NCBI GenBank assembly: GCA_015059785.1
Contig: SUZS01000016.1
Location: 1 to 50,248 of the forward strand
Origin: Rikenellaceae bacterium
GTDB lineage: Bacteria > Bacteroidota > Bacteroidia > Bacteroidales > Rikenellaceae
Direction of reading: 5' to 3'
DNA length: 50,248 nucleotides
Shown here: positions 50,089 through 50,248 of the stretch, one piece after another
How positions within the stretch are numbered: the stretch's first letter is position 1
How the letters are laid out: each line of letters begins with the position of its first letter
Made by a program: the position numbers and the translations under genes
The notes under the pieces: generated by a model
The model's input: only the letters and a program-made list of their open reading frames with translations
Database searches by the model: none
What the model was told of the DNA's origin: nothing

Positions 50089-50120
50089 CAAAATTAGTCG
50101 TATCTGGCTAAAGCAACAAA
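50089..50120 (-). promoter_or_regulatory. Promoter of the DUF3244-like gene
   Basis: Minus-strand TTTG (50117-50120), 20 bases, TAATTTTG (50089-50096): full consensus; leader of about 25 bases. Confidence 0.8.
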
Positions 50121-50146
50121 AAAAGGTAATGATGCCAAAAGCGGCG

Positions 50147-50178
50147 CTTGAGTAAAAATGTAATTGCCTATAAATTTG
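50147..50178 (+). promoter_or_regulatory. Candidate divergent plus-strand promoter
   Basis: CTTG (50147-50150), 20 bases, TAAATTTG (50171-50178). One mismatch. It points toward the hairpin at 50197 and the right edge of the window. Confidence 0.5.
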
Positions 50179-50196
50179 GAAATTACAGCGATATTT

Positions 50197-50238
50197 TAGA
50201 GATTAGTAGAAAACGGTTTCTACTAATCTCTATTTTTT
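50197..50238 (+). terminator. Perfect 16-base hairpin with T-run (related to the 9-base elements)
   Basis: TAGAGATTAGTAGAAA (50197-50212), loop ACGG, TTTCTACTAATCTCTA (50217-50232), then TTTTTT on the plus strand. The arms contain the GAGATTAG unit of the 9-base elements. It could end a short plus-strand RNA from the promoter at 50147, or be a leader hairpin before a possible ATG at 50239. Confidence 0.6.
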
Positions 50239-50248
50239 ATGGTAAAAA

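Overview
The window reads as a chromosomal segment of a Bacteroidales bacterium, possibly Rikenellaceae/Alistipes-like (the family is inference only). The reasons are promoters of the Bacteroidetes type (TTTG, 18-21 bases, TAnnTTTG), no reliance on Shine-Dalgarno sites, and typical gene content: fimbrillin-like and FISUMP lipoproteins, GldH, DUF4831, DUF3244, a TIGR02757 protein, fused SecDF, S1/P1 nucleases and PEGA/Sel1 proteins. No rRNA, tRNA, CRISPR array, transposase or prophage gene is visible. Almost everything is on the minus strand; the only clear plus-strand genes lie at 8761-14730.

Left part (1-15360): two paralogous secreted PEGA proteins (the first cut by the window edge) flank pyruvate:ferredoxin oxidoreductase and a tandem pair of secreted S1/P1 nucleases. 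Then come, on the plus strand, a 39-residue leader-like ORF, a 1148-residue fimbrillin/BACON/SGNH/FISUMP lipoprotein, a membrane protein and a patatin phospholipase, with a minus-strand TspO protein in between. About 550 bases of structured, repeat-rich non-coding DNA follow.

Middle part (15364-33276): an operon for an organophosphate antiporter, a glycerol-1-phosphate dehydrogenase (AraM) and an AraD-type epimerase/aldolase. Next to it are conserved housekeeping blocks: ricT-like/gldH/trmB; a degenerate M23 protein, dxr, rseP, radA and a MATE pump; DUF4831 and an AlkD-like protein; and a tight overlapping operon of YbbR-like, coaE, folP, lolD, TIGR02757 and trmN6.

Right part (33448-50248): a second small ORF leading a 1186-residue fimbrillin/GLUG/SGNH lipoprotein, secDF, an HEXXH membrane protein with a membrane partner, a PMCA-type calcium ATPase, and a five-gene operon of secreted proteins (two duplicated beta-barrels, a lipoprotein with a predicted C39-like cysteine peptidase domain, two unknowns). 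A DUF3244 protein ends the set.

The least explained signals are: (1) promoters placed 4-6 bases before ATG in four genes, implying leaderless mRNAs, and a fifth such site before an 18-residue hydrophobic peptide ORF antisense to a lipoprotein gene; (2) the paired small ORFs in front of two fimbrillin-SGNH fusion lipoproteins; (3) intergenic inverted elements with exact 9-base or 7-base periodicity; (4) two terminators sharing a 19-base loop; (5) the secreted-protein operon with a repeated leader motif.
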